A stretch of 39,148 nt of DNA from Rhodospirillales bacterium (GCA_025359905.1 JANYDF010000030.1:1-39148); one strand, 5' to 3'; shown: positions 1 to 8,471, numbered from the stretch's first letter. Numbers and translations: made by a program. The notes: a model not told the origin generated them from the letters alone.

Positions 1-134
1 CAAGCTGAGCGTTCGGCGCGGTGGTCTCCTTGACGCTGGCGGCAAGCTGGGCGTTCGGCGCAGTGGTTTCCTTCACGCTCTTGGCAAGCTGCGCGTTCGG
101 CGCGGTCGCTTCCTTAACGCTGGCGGCAAGCTGG
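1..134 (-). repeat. 42-bp tandem repeat, three copies plus a partial one
   Basis: Units lie at 1-42, 43-84 and 85-126, with an 8-base start of a fourth at 127-134, and the array continues past the left edge. Units differ by a few substitutions and no indels, so the 14-residue protein period is kept exactly. Such an array can change length by slippage or recombination. Confidence 0.9.
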
Positions 135-235
135 CCAGGAACGCACGGCTTCAACGCACCAGTCGCATCCTGCGCATAGGCGGCTGAGGTGAGCAGTAGG
201 GCGGCCACGGCCGCAGACGACAACAGCTTCAACAT
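1..235 (-). CDS. Secreted protein with 14-residue tandem repeats, 3' part missing
   Basis: A reading frame on the minus strand starts with ATG at 235 and is still open at the left edge, so only the first 78 residues are visible. A GGAG-type ribosome site lies about 8 bases upstream. Residues 1-22 look like a Sec signal peptide: a lysine near the start, a Leu/Ala-rich core, and an AYA-QD cleavage site. The mature part soon becomes a tandem repeat of 14 residues, consensus QLAxSVKExTAPNA, with three copies before the edge. The product is therefore exported to the periplasm or beyond. The repeat (alternating small, charged and proline residues) suggests a helical or extended low-complexity rod. 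I do not recognise a family and assign no function. It lies downstream of three HtrA protease genes on the same strand, 196 bases from the last of them. Confidence 0.75.
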   Translation of the reverse strand, partial: MLKLLSSAAVAALLLTSAAYAQDATGALKPCVPGQLAASVKEATAPNAQLAKSVKETTAPNAQLAASVKETTAPNAQL

Positions 236-297
236 GACGGTTTCTCCGGTGGGTAACATGCGGATAGTAACTTCGGACGGCTGCAGACTGTTTCATC

Positions 298-319
298 CCC
301 CCCTAGCCGAATAGGGGGG
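298..319. other. Perfect 8-bp inverted repeat, C6TA / TAG6
   Basis: CCCCCCTA at 298-305 pairs with TAGGGGGG at 312-319 around a 6-base loop. It lies 63 bases upstream of the repeat-protein start and downstream of the first HtrA stop. No T-run follows on either strand, so a classical terminator is not supported. It may be a 5' leader hairpin or a protein-binding site. Confidence 0.45.
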
Positions 320-340
320 AGGTAGAATGTAAGCCGCTGA

Positions 341-357
341 TTGAGGGACTCCCTCAA
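341..357. other. Perfect 7-bp inverted repeat TTGAGGG / CCCTCAA
   Basis: The arms are 341-347 and 351-357 with a 3-base spacer. The element lies between the stop of the HtrA gene at 432 and the secreted repeat protein. The odd-spaced dyad resembles an operator half-site pair as much as an RNA hairpin; function is unknown. Confidence 0.4.
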
Positions 358-431
358 ACTACAAGCGTTACGCGGTCACCTCGCTGCTGGATGCGCCGCT
401 CACGATTCCGTGATGACGGGGCGCTTGAACA

Positions 432-1844
432 TTACATGGCAGCTATTTTCAGCGCCATCCACTTCGGCCCAGGCTCCTGCGCCGGGGTCACCACTTGGTT
501 CTTTCGCATCACCAAAAACAGCGCAAATCCGCGGTTTTCCGCCCGCGCATGTTCGATTTCACGCTGCACGTCAGCCGCGGTTGCGACAGGCGCGTCGCCG
601 ACCTGCTCGATCACATCGCCGAGATCAATGCCGCGCTGCGCAGCGTCGGTGCCCGGCAGCACCCCGGTTACCACCACGCCCTCGGCGTCCGGCGGCACCG
701 CATAGCTGGCCCGCATCTGGCTGTTCAATGGCGCCACAGTCAAACCCAAGTCCGGCGGGACTCTGATATGCGGTGCATCGGCAGCTTTTGCATCTTCCCA
801 CCACATCACCGGCCATTCTTCGATCTTTACTGGCACGGCGATATCTTTCCCTTGACGATGCAGGCCAATTTCCATCGTACTGCCTGGAGCGGCGCGCGCG
901 ACCGCACGGCGCAGCGCCCGCTCGTCGGGCGGCGTCTCACCGCCAAATCGCAACACGATGTCACCGGGCCGCAGCCCGGCCCGCGCCGCCGGGCTATCGG
1001 CTTCCACCGAGGCAATGATCGACCCCGCCGCATCCGCCAGTCCGGCGGCTTGGGCCATTTCCGGCGTCACCGCCTGCAATTTGACGCCGATGAAACCGGG
1101 GCGGCTGAATACCTTGCGGGTCAGCCGCTCGAAGATGAACCGCGCATCGTTGGACGGCATAGCAAACCCCAAACCGGCATTGCCGGAGGTGGGGGAGACG
1201 ATGGCCGAATTGACCCCGATGACCTGCCCCTTCAGGTCGAACAGCGGCCCGCCGGAATTGCCGTGGTTGATCGCCGCATCGGTCTGAATGAAGTCGTCGT
1301 AGGCGGTGTCCATGATGTTGCGGTTCAGCGCGCTGACGATGCCGCCGCTGACCGACATACCGATGCCGAGTGGATTGCCGATGGCCAGCACCGGGTCGCC
1401 GATCTGCACCGCACTGCTGTCCGCCCACGTCACCGCCGGCAGCTTGTGACCGGCATTGACCTTGATCACCGCCAAATCGACCAGCGGCGAGGCGCTGAGC
1501 AGCGACGCCTTGGCGTGGCTGCCGTCGGCGAACGTCACAGTGATCTCGAACGCGCCGTTCACCACATGCCAATTGGTGGCGATCTCGCCCGCCTGATCGA
1601 TGATGAAGCCAGACCCTGCGGCGGTGCGCACCGCGACGCCGGGGGCGGACTTGCCGCTGGCACTGGCCATAACCGGCGCGGGCGCTTCAGCCGCCGATTT
1701 GGCGGCGATGTTGACCACCGAAGGCAATAGACTGCGTACCAACTGCGCCTGATTGAACGACATTTCCTGGGCCCGCGCGGCCCCGTTTGCTGCGGCCAAA
1801 CCGATACATGCCGAAGCCGTTGCAAGGCGATGGAACGTGTTCAT
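432..1844 (-). CDS. HtrA/DegP-type periplasmic serine protease, copy 1
   Basis: 470 residues. An N-terminal signal peptide (about 1-25, ending AARA-Q) sends it to the periplasm. A trypsin-like domain follows with the full catalytic triad: His93 in TNWHVV, Asp123 in LVDLAV and Ser197 in HGNSGGPLF. Two PDZ domains occupy roughly 270-340 and 375-460. This is the HtrA/DegP plan: degradation or chaperoning of misfolded envelope proteins. The length fits the DegQ/DegP range. A GGGAG motif sits 8 bases before the ATG. It is the last of three tandem paralogues on this strand; the gap to the upstream copy is 107 bases, compatible with one transcript. I give no specific symbol because DegP, DegQ and DegS-like roles cannot be separated by motif. 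Confidence 0.93.
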   Translation of the reverse strand: MNTFHRLATASACIGLAAANGAARAQEMSFNQAQLVRSLLPSVVNIAAKSAAEAPAPVMASASGKSAPGVAVRTAAGSGFIIDQAGEIATNWHVVNGAFEITVTFADGSHAKASLLSASPLVDLAVIKVNAGHKLPAVTWADSSAVQIGDPVLAIGNPLGIGMSVSGGIVSALNRNIMDTAYDDFIQTDAAINHGNSGGPLFDLKGQVIGVNSAIVSPTSGNAGLGFAMPSNDARFIFERLTRKVFSRPGFIGVKLQAVTPEMAQAAGLADAAGSIIASVEADSPAARAGLRPGDIVLRFGGETPPDERALRRAVARAAPGSTMEIGLHRQGKDIAVPVKIEEWPVMWWEDAKAADAPHIRVPPDLGLTVAPLNSQMRASYAVPPDAEGVVVTGVLPGTDAAQRGIDLGDVIEQVGDAPVATAADVQREIEHARAENRGFALFLVMRKNQVVTPAQEPGPKWMALKIAAM

Positions 1845-1951
1845 GGCTTCTGCTCCCTGCCAACGGACCGCGATGGTCCGTAAATGACCTACGGCGATCC
1901 ACTCCCGCCGCAGCGGTTGCGCCGATCACATTTGCGAGAGCTTAGCCAATG

Positions 1952-3373
1952 CTAACCGGCACCAATCCGCAGCGGCATCCATTTTGGTGATGGAAACGCG
2001 GTGTTGCCGGGCGTCTTCGGAAAGACCAGGAACATCGCAATGCTGCGTCCGGCCAAGCGCAGCGCGTCGATTTGCTGCTGCACCGCAGCCGCGCTGCCGA
2101 CCTGGACGCTGCCGACCTTGATGATCACGTCGCCGGGCTTCAGCCCGCGATGCGCCGCATCGGTGCCATGCGACACGTCCACCACGTATGCGCCGTTGCG
2201 GTCGGCCGGAACGCCAAGCTCGCCGCGCAGTTGCTCGGTCAATTCGGTCAGCTTGATCCCCAGATCGGCCGGGATCACCCAATGCGGCGGCGCGACCTTC
2301 AACGGCGCGTTTGCCGCCTCCCACGCCATGCGCGGCCACTCGCCGAGTGTCACCGGCAAATCGATGGACTTGCCCTCACGCACCAATCCCAGCGTGACGT
2401 GCCGGTCCGGCGGGCTGCCGGCGATGTCGCGCAGCAGCGCGCGCTCGTCGGCTGGGTGATCTTCCTCGAACCGGGTGATGACATCGCCGATCTGCAACCC
2501 GGCCTGCTCCGCCGGTCCGCCGGCCGACACCCAAGCCACAATGGCGCCGCGCGGCGGCAGCATCAGCGCCTTGGCCATATCCTCGGTCAAATCCTGTATC
2601 TTCAGCCCAAGCCAGCCCGGCCGCACCCAGCCGTAGCGCTTCAACTGCTCGATGACGAATTGCGCCTGATTGGCCGGCAGCGCGAAACCCAAGCCGGCAT
2701 TGGCGGCGGTGGGCGAGACGATCGCCGAATCCACGCCAATCACCTCGCCTTTCAGATTGAACAGCGGCCCACCGGAATTGCCGTGGTTGATCGCCGCATC
2801 GGTTTGGATGAAGTCGTCGTACGGGGTGTCGCTGATATTGCGGTGCAGCGCGCTGACGATACCGCGCGTCACCGAGGTGCCGATGCCGAGCGGGTTGCCG
2901 ATGGCCAGCACCGAATCGCCCACCTGCACGCGGTCGCTGTCGCCCAGCACAGCGGCTTGCAGCGGCTGTTCCGGCTTGACCTGCAACAGCGCCAGATCGA
3001 TCAGCCGGGCGGCGTTCACCACTTCGGCTTCCAGCTGATTGCCATCCGAGAACGTCACCACCACCTGATATGCCCCGGCCACCACGTGCCAATTGGTCAG
3101 GATGGTGCCGGACGGATCGACGACGAACCCGGAACCGGCCGAGGTTTGCACCTCGAACGAGTCGCCTGCGTCGTGCGATGCAACGGTTTGGGTGGCGGTA
3201 TTGGCCACTTTCTGAGCGCGCGCGGTGATGCTGACCACGCTGGGCAGCACGGTGTGGATCAGTTCGGCTTGATTGACCGGAGCATCGTCGGCCCAAGCGG
3301 CGGAGCCGGGCGGCAGGAAACACGCGGCCATCGCCAAGCCGATCAGCGCGCCGCGCAGGGGTTTTCTCGCCAT
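1952..3373 (-). CDS. HtrA/DegP-type periplasmic serine protease, copy 2
   Basis: 473 residues from the ATG at 3373. This start was chosen over the in-frame ATG 15 bases upstream because GGGAG lies 6 bases before it. A signal peptide covers about residues 1-28 (MARKPLRG start, AWA-D cleavage). The triad is intact: His96, Asp126 and Ser200 in HGNSGGPLF. Two PDZ domains follow. The protein keeps the family features TNWHVV, GNPLGIG, DDFIQTDAAINHGNSGGP and a C-terminal WMPLRIG that resembles the ends of the two neighbouring paralogues. It lies between copies 1 and 3 on the same strand, with 107- and 81-base gaps. Its expected role is periplasmic proteolysis and chaperone activity; the linker after the signal peptide is its most divergent part. 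Confidence 0.93.
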   Translation of the reverse strand: MARKPLRGALIGLAMAACFLPPGSAAWADDAPVNQAELIHTVLPSVVSITARAQKVANTATQTVASHDAGDSFEVQTSAGSGFVVDPSGTILTNWHVVAGAYQVVVTFSDGNQLEAEVVNAARLIDLALLQVKPEQPLQAAVLGDSDRVQVGDSVLAIGNPLGIGTSVTRGIVSALHRNISDTPYDDFIQTDAAINHGNSGGPLFNLKGEVIGVDSAIVSPTAANAGLGFALPANQAQFVIEQLKRYGWVRPGWLGLKIQDLTEDMAKALMLPPRGAIVAWVSAGGPAEQAGLQIGDVITRFEEDHPADERALLRDIAGSPPDRHVTLGLVREGKSIDLPVTLGEWPRMAWEAANAPLKVAPPHWVIPADLGIKLTELTEQLRGELGVPADRNGAYVVDVSHGTDAAHRGLKPGDVIIKVGSVQVGSAAAVQQQIDALRLAGRSIAMFLVFPKTPGNTAFPSPKWMPLRIGAG

Positions 3374-3454
3374 CGCCGTCTCCCTCATATCTTTGCCGTC
3401 ACTAAGACCCGCCAGCCCGCCAGACGTTGCGCCCGCCGCGCAGATTTTTTCGAT

Positions 3455-4873
3455 CTATCCAGCCACGCGCAGCGCCAGCCATTTCGGGCCGGGCGACTTC
3501 GATCCCGGATCGCGTGAGGCCTTTTGCAGGAACAGGAACATCGCGTACGGCCGGCCGGTGGTTCGCGCTGCCTCGATTTCGTGCAGCATGGCTGCCGCCG
3601 TTGGCACCGGCACGTCGCCAACCTGCAACAGCACGTCATCCTCCACCACGCCCTGCCGGGCGGCGTCGGCGTTGGGCGCTAGACCGGTGATCAGCAGGCC
3701 GTTGGTGCCGGCCGGAATATTGTGCTGGGTCCGTAGCTGTGCGGTCAGCGTCCGTATTTTTATACCCAAATCGCTCTGAATATTCCAATGCGGCTCAGCC
3801 GTTTTTGTAGGGGCGTCACGCTTCTCCCACAGCGGGCGGGGCCACTCCTGCATGACGGCGCTCAACTCCAGTAGCTTGCCGCCGCGCAGCACGCCGATGC
3901 TGGCTGGCTCGCCGGGCGGCGCGGCGGCGATGCTGCGCAGCAAATCGCGTTCGTCGGCCGGTTCGTGACCATTGAACGACGTCACCACATCGCCCACCCG
4001 CATCCCTGCTTTTGCCACTGGCCCGCCATCGATGACGTTGGCGACGATCGAGGCATGGCTGTCGCCCAGGCCCAGCGCCGCCGCCATTTCCGGGGTAAGT
4101 TGTTGCACTTTCATGCCGGCGTAGCTCGGCCGCACCCAGCCGTACTGCATCAGCCGCCCGATCACCGCCGAAGCGTCGTTGGACGGAATGGCGAAGCCGA
4201 GCCCGGCCGAGGACGTGGTGTTGGAAATCAGCGCGGTGTTGATGCCGATCACCTTGCCCTGGGCGTCGAACAGCGGGCCGCCCGAATTGCCGTGGTTGAT
4301 CGACGCATCGGTCTGGATGAAATCGTCGTACGGCGTGTCGTTGATGTTGCGGTTGACCGCGCTGACGATGCCGCTGGTGACGGACTGACCGACGCCGAGC
4401 GGATTGCCGACCGCCAGCACCGGGTCGCCGATTTGCACTTTGGCGCTGTCGCCCCACGTAGCGACCGGCAGTTTGTGATCCACCGCCACGTGCAGCAGCG
4501 CGATATCGACCAAGCGCGAGGCGTTCAGCACCTCCGCCTTGGCGCGGCTGCCGTCGGAGAAGGTCACGAAGATCTCGTAGCAGCCGTCGACCACGTGCCA
4601 ATTGGTGGCAATCACGCCGCCGGAATCGACGATGAAGCCCGATCCCGCCGATGTCTTGATGGTAAACGCCTCGTTGCCCTTGCTTTGCGCGGCGTTCATC
4701 TGGGCGGTGCCTGCGCCGCTGACCGCCAAATGGCCGGCGATGTTGACCACCACGGGCAGCAGGTTGCGCACCAATTCGCCGTGCGTCACCGGCATTTCTC
4801 CGGCCGTTGCCAACGCGCAGGGCATTGCCACCGCTGCCACCGCCGCAATCGTTCGCATCTGCCACTGCTGCAT
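3455..4873 (-). CDS. HtrA/DegP-type periplasmic serine protease, copy 3 (first in the array)
   Basis: 472 residues from the ATG at 4873 (AGG four to five bases upstream). A longer in-frame extension to 5002 is unlikely because it precedes the signal peptide. That signal covers about residues 6-25 (MRTIAAVAAVAMPCALATAG). The triad is His93, Asp123 and Ser197 in HGNSGGPLF, followed by two PDZ domains and a terminal WLALRVAG. As the first gene of the array it faces the divergent nadE across a 167-base spacer, which should hold the promoter for the set. The three paralogues share architecture, motif spelling and C-terminal motif, so local duplication followed by divergence is the simplest origin. 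The stop is 81 bases from the next start. Confidence 0.93.
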   Translation of the reverse strand: MQQWQMRTIAAVAAVAMPCALATAGEMPVTHGELVRNLLPVVVNIAGHLAVSGAGTAQMNAAQSKGNEAFTIKTSAGSGFIVDSGGVIATNWHVVDGCYEIFVTFSDGSRAKAEVLNASRLVDIALLHVAVDHKLPVATWGDSAKVQIGDPVLAVGNPLGVGQSVTSGIVSAVNRNINDTPYDDFIQTDASINHGNSGGPLFDAQGKVIGINTALISNTTSSAGLGFAIPSNDASAVIGRLMQYGWVRPSYAGMKVQQLTPEMAAALGLGDSHASIVANVIDGGPVAKAGMRVGDVVTSFNGHEPADERDLLRSIAAAPPGEPASIGVLRGGKLLELSAVMQEWPRPLWEKRDAPTKTAEPHWNIQSDLGIKIRTLTAQLRTQHNIPAGTNGLLITGLAPNADAARQGVVEDDVLLQVGDVPVPTAAAMLHEIEAARTTGRPYAMFLFLQKASRDPGSKSPGPKWLALRVAG

Positions 4874-5040
4874 CGCGCCTATTCCCAGATTTCGGTGTCT
4901 ATTTTGGGTGAGGCTAGCCCGTTTTGGCCCCCGGTGGCACGTGTTGTATCCCGGATGTCCGTCCGGTTGCGCGCGTTCTGGCCGGGCCCAGCCAGCGGGC
5001 ATGAATTGATTCCCCGGCGGGCACCCCGTAGCTTCCCCGC

Positions 5041-6705
5041 ATGTCCGACACGCTGAAGCTGGCCATCGCCCAGCTCAATCCCCACGAAGGCCAGATCCGC
5101 TCCAACCTGGAGCGCATCCGCCGCGCCCGCGCCGAGGGCGCGCGGCTGGGCGCCGATCTGGTCGTCACCCCGGAATTTTCCATCGGCGGCTACCCGCCGG
5201 AGGATTTGGTCCGCAAGCCCGCCTTCGTCGCGGCCTGCGAGGCGGCGATTGCCGAACTGGCGGCCGACACCGCCGATGGCGGGCCGGGCCTGATCGTCGG
5301 CGGGCCGTGGCGCGACGGCGCCAAGCTGTATAATGCCGCCTTCCTGCTGGATGGCGGGCGCGTCACCGCGCGCCGCGCCAAGCACGAACTGCCGAATTAC
5401 GGCGTGTTCGACGACAAGCGGGTGTTCGATGCCGGACCGGCCCCTGGCCCGGTGGTGTTTCGCGGCTTTCGCATCGGCCTGATGGTCTGCGAGGATTGGT
5501 GGTTTCCCGCCGTTTCGGAAACCCTGGCCGAGAGCGGCGCCGAACTGCTGCTGTCGATCAACGGCAGTCCGTTCGAGGTCGACAAGCAGGCCCAGCGCAT
5601 CCAGCTTGCGGTGCAGCGGGTGGTGGAAACCGGGCTGGCCTTCGTGTTCTCCGCCCAGGTCTGCGGCCAGGACGAACTGGTGTTCGAGGGCGCCAGCTTC
5701 GTGATGAACCCGGATCGCAGCCTCGCGGTGCAGATGCCGTTCTTCGAGGAAGCGGTCACGCTGACCGAGTGGCACCGCCACGGCGACCAACTGGTCTGCA
5801 CGCCGCAGCCACTGACCCCGGAGCCGGAGCGGCTGGAGCTGATCTACCGCAGCCTGATGCTCGGGCTGCACGACTATGTAACCAAGAACGGTTTCCCGGG
5901 CGTGATCCTGGGTCTGTCGGGCGGCATCGACAGCGCCTTGTCGGCGGCCATCGCGGCCGATGCGCTGGGGCCGGACAAGGTGCGCACCTTCATGCTGCCG
6001 AGCCCATACACCAGCCAGGACAGCCTGGACGACGCGGCCGAGTGCGCCCGCCTGCTGGGCATTTCCTGCGACACGGTGCCGATCACCCCCGCCATGGCGG
6101 CGTTTGGCGAAGCGCTGGGGCCGGTGTTCGCTGGGCGGCAGGCCGATATTACTGAGGAGAATATCCAGTCGCGCGCGCGCGGGCTGATCCTGATGGCGAT
6201 CTCCAACAAGTTCGGCCACATGGTGCTGACCACCGGCAACAAAAGCGAGATGTCGGTCGGCTACGCCACGCTGTACGGCGACATGTGCGGCGGTTATTCG
6301 GTGCTGAAGGACGTCTACAAAACCACGGTGTTCGCGCTGTCGCGCTGGCGCAACGCGCATGTGCCGAAGGGCGCGCTGGGTCCGGATGGCCCGGCGATGC
6401 CCGAGCGGGTGATCACCAAGCCGCCGACGGCCGAGCTCAAACCCAACCAGACCGACCAGGACACGCTACCGCCGTACGACGTGCTGGACGCCATTCTGGC
6501 AGGGCTGGTGGAGGGCGAGCAGAGCGTCGATGCGCTGGTGGCGCAGGGCCACGACCGGGCCACCGTGCTGCGGGTGTGGAAGATGTTGGATCGCGCCGAA
6601 TACAAACGCCGCCAAGCGCCGCCGGGGGTGAAAATCTCGCCGCGCGCCTTTGGCCGCGACCGGCGTTACCCGATCACCAACGGCTTCACGGCGCTGGTCT
6701 CGTGA
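5041..6705 (+). CDS. nadE: Glutamine-dependent NAD+ synthetase
   Basis: 554 residues, normal length for the two-domain form. It catalyses the last step of NAD synthesis: deamido-NAD + ATP + glutamine to NAD, in the cytosol. The N-terminal nitrilase-fold glutaminase domain (about 1-260) carries the Glu-Lys-Cys triad: Glu45 in TPEFSIGGYPPED, Lys114 and Cys150 in MVCEDWW. The C-terminal synthetase domain (about 270-554) has the PP-loop LGLSGGIDSA at about 290-299 and the TTGNKSE motif. The start has no clear Shine-Dalgarno sequence, but the MSDTLKLAIAQLNP opening fits the family. The next gene overlaps its stop by four bases. Confidence 0.96.
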   Translation: MSDTLKLAIAQLNPHEGQIRSNLERIRRARAEGARLGADLVVTPEFSIGGYPPEDLVRKPAFVAACEAAIAELAADTADGGPGLIVGGPWRDGAKLYNAAFLLDGGRVTARRAKHELPNYGVFDDKRVFDAGPAPGPVVFRGFRIGLMVCEDWWFPAVSETLAESGAELLLSINGSPFEVDKQAQRIQLAVQRVVETGLAFVFSAQVCGQDELVFEGASFVMNPDRSLAVQMPFFEEAVTLTEWHRHGDQLVCTPQPLTPEPERLELIYRSLMLGLHDYVTKNGFPGVILGLSGGIDSALSAAIAADALGPDKVRTFMLPSPYTSQDSLDDAAECARLLGISCDTVPITPAMAAFGEALGPVFAGRQADITEENIQSRARGLILMAISNKFGHMVLTTGNKSEMSVGYATLYGDMCGGYSVLKDVYKTTVFALSRWRNAHVPKGALGPDGPAMPERVITKPPTAELKPNQTDQDTLPPYDVLDAILAGLVEGEQSVDALVAQGHDRATVLRVWKMLDRAEYKRRQAPPGVKISPRAFGRDRRYPITNGFTALVS

Positions 6706-7094
6706 GCGATCTGTTCGCGCCACACGGTGGCTGGCGGGTCCGCATCCTCGATCTGTCGGGCGGGGCGGAAGATAATATTGTCGAGGAGGTCAAGGGCTTC
6801 CCGACGCTGATGCGGGCCAACGCGTTCGCCCGCGCTTATGTGCGCGATAGCGTGGAGCGGTGCCGCAGCCCCGGCGCCGCGCCGCGCGACGTGCTGGAAC
6901 TGTGGTTCAAGTTCGGCGAGGACGCAGAAATTCTGGACGCAGGCGAGGATGGCTGGCGCAGCGCCACGGAATTGGCCGATTTCGCCGATAGACCGGCCAG
7001 CGAGGTCGAATGCGACTGGCGCGCGCTCGACCCCAGGCTGCACGATGCACCGGACCTAAACGAAGAAGACGGCAGCGAAGAACCGCAGGAATGA
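6702..7094 (+). CDS. Small acidic protein of unknown function, coupled to nadE
   Basis: 130 residues starting with GTG at 6702, inside the GTGA overlap with the nadE stop; an upstream extension of the frame would lie entirely within nadE. No signal peptide or membrane segment is visible. The N-terminal half (about 10-60) alternates charged and hydrophobic residues and includes an EEVKGFPTLMRANAFARAYVRD segment suggestive of a small alpha/beta fold. The C-terminal 60 residues are strongly acidic and end in EEDGSEEPQE. I do not recognise the family. Tight coupling to nadE and a 24-base gap to the following GluRS-like gene suggest one transcript. The frame has the same base composition as its neighbours and looks like real coding sequence. 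Confidence 0.75.
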   Translation: MSDLFAPHGGWRVRILDLSGGAEDNIVEEVKGFPTLMRANAFARAYVRDSVERCRSPGAAPRDVLELWFKFGEDAEILDAGEDGWRSATELADFADRPASEVECDWRALDPRLHDAPDLNEEDGSEEPQE

Positions 7095-7118
7095 TCCAAC
7101 GCACATGACACACGGCGC

Positions 7119-8471
7119 ATGAAACGCCCGGCCCCCAAGGCAGCGAAGGGCGTTCGCGTCCGCCTGGCGCCGTCGCCCACCGCTTCTTTGCATCTCGGCA
7201 GCGCCCGCTTGGCCCTGCTCAACTGGCTGGTCGCGCGCCGTCATGGCGGACAGGTGGTGCTACGGATCGACGAGGCGGATACTGCCCGCGCCCCGGTGGA
7301 CCACGAAGCGGCCATCGAGCAGGATTTGCGCTGGCTGGGTCTGGATTGGGACGACACGCTGCGCCAGCGCGACCGCCAGGAGCGTTATGCCGAGGCGGCG
7401 GAGGCGTTGAAGCTGCGTGCGCGGCTGTATCCGTGCCTGGAGAGCGAGGAGGAATTGCGCTTCAAGCGCGAATCCCGGCTCAAACGCGGCAAATCGCCGG
7501 TCTATGACCGCGCCATGCTGAAACTGACGCCGGAGCAACTCGCCGCCGCCGAAGCGGGCGGCAAGCGGCCGTATTGGCGCTTCCGCCTCTCGGACAGCGA
7601 AATCGCCTGGGACGACATCGCGCGTGGCCGGATGCAGGTGAAGCTGACCGCGATTTCCGACCCGATCCTGATCCGCGCCGACGGCACGTTCCTGCACGGT
7701 TTCACCTCGGTGTTGGACGACATGGACACCGGCATCAACCGCATCGTGCGCGGCGAGGACAGCGCGTCGGCGACCGGGGTGCAACTTGATCTGCTGTCAG
7801 CCCTCGGCGGCAACCCGCTGGCGGTCAGCTTCGCGCATGTGCCGCTGTTGCAGGACGGCAGCGGCGGCAAGGCGCGGCAACTCGACGGGCTGACGCTGCG
7901 GCGGCTGCGTGGCGACGGAGTGGAGCCGGTGGCGATTGCCGCCTGCCTGATCCGTGGCGGCGCGGCAGACACCACGCCGCCGCTGACAGCCCTCGCCGCC
8001 AGCTTCGACCTGAATGCCGCCTGCGCCCCGTCGCATTTCGACATCGCCAGCCTGCAACGGCTGAACCGCCGTGTGCTGAGCCATCTGAGCTTCGCCGAAG
8101 CTGCCCCCAGGCTGCCCGCCGGGGCCAGCGAGGCGTTCTGGCTGGCGGTGCGCGGCAGCCTCGACCTGCTCAGCGAGGCGCGCGGCTGGTGGGATGTGGT
8201 GGCAGGCACCATCGTACCGCCTGTGCTGTCCGAGGACGCCGATCTGCTGCGTAAGGCACTGGAATTGCTACCTGCCGAGCCATGGCACGACCGCGTGTGG
8301 GCCGATTGGACCGGGGCAGTCGCCGACGCCACCGGCCTGGACGATGCGGACATCGAATCGGTGTTGCGGCTGGCGCTGACCGGCGAGGACGATGGGCCCA
8401 ACCTCGCCGCCCTGCTGCCGCTGATGGGACGGGCCAGGGCGGCGCTGAGGCTGGGCGTGGCGGCGGCTTAG
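7119..8471 (+). CDS. Glutamyl-tRNA synthetase-like protein with altered catalytic motifs
   Basis: 450 residues, class I aminoacyl-tRNA synthetase of the GluRS type. The Rossmann half is clear: RLAPSPTASLHLGSAR at about 15-30 (HLGS in place of HIGH), then LRIDEAD, LRWLGLDWDD and VYDRAM. Alphaproteobacteria often carry two GluRS genes and this is closest in style to the second. Two usually conserved motifs have changed. The stretch that is normally GEDH is GEDS (Ser215). The KMSKS region, usually LSKR before the glycine, reads GGKARQLDGL (251-256), so the ATP-contacting lysine is replaced by Arg253 if aligned on the following LTLRRL. It could be a divergent but active enzyme, a specialised charging or transfer enzyme, or a non-catalytic relative. 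Its stop overlaps the convergent MFS gene by 3 bases. Confidence 0.82.
   Translation: MKRPAPKAAKGVRVRLAPSPTASLHLGSARLALLNWLVARRHGGQVVLRIDEADTARAPVDHEAAIEQDLRWLGLDWDDTLRQRDRQERYAEAAEALKLRARLYPCLESEEELRFKRESRLKRGKSPVYDRAMLKLTPEQLAAAEAGGKRPYWRFRLSDSEIAWDDIARGRMQVKLTAISDPILIRADGTFLHGFTSVLDDMDTGINRIVRGEDSASATGVQLDLLSALGGNPLAVSFAHVPLLQDGSGGKARQLDGLTLRRLRGDGVEPVAIAACLIRGGAADTTPPLTALAASFDLNAACAPSHFDIASLQRLNRRVLSHLSFAEAAPRLPAGASEAFWLAVRGSLDLLSEARGWWDVVAGTIVPPVLSEDADLLRKALELLPAEPWHDRVWADWTGAVADATGLDDADIESVLRLALTGEDDGPNLAALLPLMGRARAALRLGVAAA

Noticed and set aside
495-1730. Long plus-strand frame opposite HtrA copy 1 (411 codons)
   Set aside because: Antisense shadow of a gene with full catalytic motifs; its composition is Arg/His-rich as expected of a shadow. 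The same applies to 2072-3517 and 3965-5056.
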